Source of the DNA: GWF2-43-63 sp035390965
Lineage (GTDB): Bacteria > Bacteroidota > Bacteroidia > Bacteroidales > DTU049
Assembly: GCA_035390965.1 (NCBI GenBank)
Contig: DAOPKE010000003.1
Location: forward strand, 1 to 64,000
Direction of reading: 5' to 3'
DNA: 64,000 bases
Shown: piece after piece, positions 62,075 through 64,000 of the stretch
Position numbering within the stretch: position 1 is the first letter of the stretch
Layout: each line of letters begins with the position of its first letter
Program-made: the position numbers and the translations under genes
The notes under the pieces: model-generated
Told to the model about the DNA's origin: nothing
What the model saw: the letters and a program-made list of their open reading frames with translations, nothing else
Database searches by the model: none

Positions 62075-62355
62075 ATCTGAGTTCTGAAATTGATCACAAA
62101 ATTACGATTAATGGTTCAAAGATACCAGTATTCTTTGAGCCGGAAAATGATATTTATCCGTTTTTTTAAACAGTGGAGTGTTATTAATTGCATTTGAAGT
62201 GAACTTTTTATAAATCAAACAATTGACTCACGAATGAGCTTTTTGTCAGTCATTGTGGAAAACTATTTTCATCCTTTCAGTATTTTTTTGTAATTTCGCG
62301 TGCTATTAAAAAAGTGTGACGATATTGTCAAAATAGTTGATAAAGAGAATTTTAC

Positions 62356-64000
62356 ATGAGCGAATTTGAGAACTCCGGAGAAAGAATTGTACAGGTTAAT
62401 ATCGAAGACCAGATGAAATCGGCCTACATTGACTATTCAATGTCGGTTATTGTTTCCAGGGCTTTGCCTGATGTCAGAGACGGAATGAAACCGGTTCACC
62501 GCCGCGTATTATTTGGAATGCATGAGTTAGGCGTTTTTTCGAATCGCCCTACAAAGAAATCTGCTCGTATTGTCGGGGAAGTGCTTGGTAAGTATCATCC
62601 GCACGGCGATACATCTGTTTACGACACCATGGTGCGTATGGCGCAGGAATGGTCTCTTCGTTATCCCTTGGTTGAAGGACAGGGAAACTTCGGTTCTATC
62701 GATGGTGACAGCGCGGCTGCCATGCGTTATACCGAAGCCCGTTTGAGAAAAATTGCCGAAGAAATGCTGGCTGATATCGAAAAGGAAACTGTTGATATGC
62801 AGCTCAACTTTGACGATTCGCTTGAAGAACCTACCGTATTACCGGCCAAAGTACCAAACCTTTTGCTCAACGGCGCCAGTGGCATTGCCGTTGGTATGGC
62901 TACCAACATGGCTCCGCACAACCTGAAAGAGGTTGTTGATGGTATTGTTGCTTATATCGATGATAATGAAATCACCATCGAAGGTCTGATGAAATTTATC
63001 AAAGCGCCCGATTTTCCTACCGGTGGCATCATTTATGGCTACGATGGAGTTAAGGAAGCTTATGAAACCGGCCGCGGACGTATTGTAATGCGTGGTGAAG
63101 CAAATGTTGAAGATGGTGACAAACACACACAAATCATTATCAAATCAATCCCTTATCAGGTCAATAAATCTGAACTGCTCAAGAAATTCGCCGATCTCGT
63201 CAATGAAAAAGTTATTGATGGAGTGACCGATCTGCGCGATGAGTCTGATCGTGACGGCATGCGCATCGTGCTTGATCTTCGACGCGATGCAGTGCCTAAT
63301 GTAATTATCAATCAGCTTTATCAGCACTCGCAGTTGCAGAGCGCTTTTAATGTCAATAATATTGCACTGGTTCATGGACGTCCGATGATGCTTAATCTGA
63401 AAGATCTCATTAAGCATTTTGTTGATCATCGTCACGAAGTCGTTGTCCGGCGTACACAATTTGAATTGCGCGAAGCCGAAAAAAGAGCTCATATTCTTGA
63501 AGGATTGCTGATTGCTCTTGATAATATAGATGAAGTTGTTGAAATTCTCCGTTCCAGTAAATCAGTCGATGAGGCCCGTGAGCGGCTGATGGAGCGCTTT
63601 TCTTTGTCCGATATTCAATCCAGGGCTATTGTCGATATGCGTCTGCGTTCTCTTATTGGTCTCGAAAGAGAAAAACTGAGAGCCGAATACGAAGAGTTGA
63701 TGAAGCGTATTGCCTGGTTAAAGAGTGTACTTGAAGATTTTGCTCTCCGCATGCAAATCATCAAGGATGAATTACTCGAAATCAAGGAGAAATTCGGTGA
63801 TGAACCACGAACCGATATTGTTTATCAGGGAAAAAATTTCAGAATTGAAGATACCATTGCCAATGACAGTGTTGTTATTACGATAAGCCGAATGGGTTAC
63901 ATCAAACGCACTCTCTTGTCGGAATATCGCACTCAGAACCGTGGCGGAAAAGGTCTTAAGGCCAGTAATGTCCGTGATGAAGATATTCTCGAAAATCTCT
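62356..64000 (+). CDS. gyrA: DNA gyrase subunit A, partial (cut by window end)
   Basis: First 548 codons of GyrA, the DNA-cleaving subunit of gyrase that introduces negative supercoils. The ATG at 62356 gives MSEFENSGERIVQVNIEDQMKSAY. Catalytic Tyr is in AAMRYTEARL (residue 125); the winged-helix region has GKYHPHGDTSVYDTM, whose quinolone-linked position carries Thr (E. coli Ser83) and Asp (Asp87). The C-terminal beta-propeller has just begun (VITISRMGYIKR, RGGKGLKA). A -7-like element (TAATTTCG, 62291-62298) lies upstream. Frame remains open to the last base. Confidence 0.97.
   Translation, partial: MSEFENSGERIVQVNIEDQMKSAYIDYSMSVIVSRALPDVRDGMKPVHRRVLFGMHELGVFSNRPTKKSARIVGEVLGKYHPHGDTSVYDTMVRMAQEWSLRYPLVEGQGNFGSIDGDSAAAMRYTEARLRKIAEEMLADIEKETVDMQLNFDDSLEEPTVLPAKVPNLLLNGASGIAVGMATNMAPHNLKEVVDGIVAYIDDNEITIEGLMKFIKAPDFPTGGIIYGYDGVKEAYETGRGRIVMRGEANVEDGDKHTQIIIKSIPYQVNKSELLKKFADLVNEKVIDGVTDLRDESDRDGMRIVLDLRRDAVPNVIINQLYQHSQLQSAFNVNNIALVHGRPMMLNLKDLIKHFVDHRHEVVVRRTQFELREAEKRAHILEGLLIALDNIDEVVEILRSSKSVDEARERLMERFSLSDIQSRAIVDMRLRSLIGLEREKLRAEYEELMKRIAWLKSVLEDFALRMQIIKDELLEIKEKFGDEPRTDIVYQGKNFRIEDTIANDSVVITISRMGYIKRTLLSEYRTQNRGGKGLKASNVRDEDILENL

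Overview
The window is a chromosomal segment of a member of the Bacteroidota, probably an environmental Bacteroidales-like lineage. Evidence: type IX secretion sorting domains of both types A and B, two TonB-dependent receptors, a Bacteroidota -7 promoter word (TAnnTTTG) upstream of many genes with almost no Shine-Dalgarno sequences, a carboxyspermidine-type polyamine pair and HU paralogues. A run of exactly 100 N (39279-39378) shows it is a scaffold, probably from a draft or metagenome assembly. Every gene family recognised is chromosomal; I see no phage, plasmid, transposase, CRISPR array, rRNA or tRNA.

Layout. 1-4.3 kb (minus strand): a type-B-sorted SprB/PKD adhesin-like protein broken by an in-frame TGA, a small exported protein and a family 2 glycosyltransferase whose only suitable start is ATA. 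4.4-11 kb (plus): a hexamer repeat tract, a DUF1801 protein, an OB-like protein, RNase R, PPi-dependent phosphofructokinase and an M28 peptidase. 11-19.5 kb (minus): DUF3108 and DUF6132 proteins, an exported thioredoxin, a TonB-dependent receptor behind a TPP riboswitch (predicted thiamine receptor), and two tandem secreted C10 cysteine peptidases. 19.6-26.4 kb (plus): hutI-ftcD for histidine breakdown, a 720-bp spacer rich in palindromes and repeats, an ABC-F ATPase and a thioredoxin-domain protein. 26.5-30.4 kb (minus): a lipoprotein, an unknown protein, a BtuB-like receptor and a small exported protein. 31-34.3 kb (plus): a fused aconitase-family hydratase, a TatD-like hydrolase and TcdA. 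34.3-41.5 kb (minus): a secreted protein, a 1446-residue type-A-sorted beta-helix protein, a gapped sirtuin, DUF2007 and two tandem superoxide dismutases. 41.9-43.8 kb (plus): a secreted CarboxypepD-like protein and a dGTPase-like HD protein. 44.3-46.6 kb (minus): a PorE-like OmpA protein. 46.8-53.6 kb (plus): a small membrane protein, MutL, two rhomboids, and the carboxyspermidine dehydrogenase/decarboxylase pair split by a four-helix-bundle (23S IVP-type) gene bounded by inverted repeats. 53.8-62.1 kb (minus): a small anchored protein, an MFS transporter, two HU proteins, TPR protein-ribH-fmt, and ClpC. 62.4 kb to the end (plus): GyrA, cut by the window edge.

Functional threads. Cell-surface and secretion genes recur (type IX cargo, a PorE-like anchor, receptors, exported thioredoxins, one exported and one cytoplasmic SOD). 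Housekeeping genes cover replication and repair (gyrA, mutL, HU), RNA decay and modification (rnr, tcdA), translation initiation (fmt), riboflavin (ribH), proteolysis (clpC) and polyamines.

The least ordinary material is mostly noncoding: several dispersed repeat families (a hairpin repeat with a compensatory base-pair change, a GTCATGCTGAGC family, a 24-nt word found twice), hexamer and octamer tandem tracts, three consecutive palindromes at 22982-23214, and the inverted-repeat-bounded IVP gene inside the polyamine locus.
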